Shown one piece after another: positions 6,389 through 6,461 of a DNA stretch of 6,461 bases. The notes under the pieces were generated by a model. That model worked only from the letters and a program-made list of their open reading frames with translations. It did no database searches and was not told the DNA's origin. The stretch is from NCBI GenBank assembly GCA_019247235.1, contig JAFAPG010000282.1:1-6461 (forward strand), read 5' to 3'. The position numbers and the translations under genes were made by a program. This DNA comes from Acidobacteriota bacterium (GTDB lineage: Bacteria; Acidobacteriota; Terriglobia; Terriglobales; Acidobacteriaceae). Within the stretch, counting starts at the first letter, position 1. Each line of letters opens with the position of its first letter.

Positions 6389-6461
6389 ATGAAGAATCGG
6401 AAACTTGGAAAGAGCAATTTGGAAGTCTCGGCGATTGGACTCGGCTGCATGAGCATGAGTT
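6389..6461 (+). CDS. Aldo/keto reductase, N-terminus only (cut by window edge)
   Basis: The last 73 bases encode 24 residues beginning MKNRKLGKSNLEVSAIGLGC and ending MSMS at the window edge. This is the classic opening of a bacterial aldo/keto reductase (TIM barrel, NAD(P)H-dependent carbonyl reduction), whose usual N-terminus is close to 'M..R.LG.S.LEVS.IGLGCMGMS'. The catalytic Asp-Tyr-Lys-His residues lie beyond the window, so integrity and substrate are unknown. It starts 30 bases after the lipocalin-like remnant on the same strand and has its own ribosome binding site. Confidence 0.85.
   Translation, partial: MKNRKLGKSNLEVSAIGLGCMSMS

Overview
This window looks like an accessory, decaying stretch of a bacterial chromosome. 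The best guess is a soil acidobacterium (Acidobacteriota, Terriglobia). That guess rests on recognising the style of several proteins: a short secreted protein with a C-x4-C pair, a membrane-tethered ChaN/EreA-like protein, and a GT1 glycosyltransferase. No ribosomal or other marker gene is present, so the taxonomy is inference of moderate strength. No tRNA, rRNA, CRISPR array or complete mobile element was seen.

Layout. Positions 1-631 hold wreckage: the 3' part of a VapC-type PIN toxin gene on the plus strand, running directly into an antisense remnant of an IS transposase (DDE integrase core). Next come an intact small secreted protein (728-1147, +) and, convergent with it, an intact CPBP-family membrane protease (1288-1968, -), with an imperfect hairpin between them. 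About 340 bases with nothing recognisable follow. At 2388-3003 (+) lies a broken type I thioesterase of the kind that ends NRPS/PKS assembly lines. Its catalytic-serine core is deleted, and one extra C separates the body from its active-site-His tail. It meets tail-to-tail a large intact gene (2993-4558, -) for a membrane-anchored protein with a ChaN/EreA-like domain. After a roughly 500-base gap without a convincing gene comes a GT1 (antibiotic/sterol type) glycosyltransferase (5079-6077, +) that loses homology just after the HGGAGTT motif and so lacks its C-terminal end. A probable lipocalin-like remnant (6251-6358, +) and the first 24 codons of an aldo/keto reductase (6389 to the window edge, +) close the window.

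How the parts fit. There is no working operon here. At least four gene remnants (vapC, transposase, thioesterase, glycosyltransferase), and probably a fifth (lipocalin-like), sit among four genes that look intact. The thioesterase and glycosyltransferase remnants could be leftovers of a natural-product locus, but no adenylation, condensation, ketosynthase or carrier domain remains to prove it. I found no convincing new system. The most informative signals are the single-base frameshift in the thioesterase, the clean truncation of the glycosyltransferase, and the vapC/IS junction.
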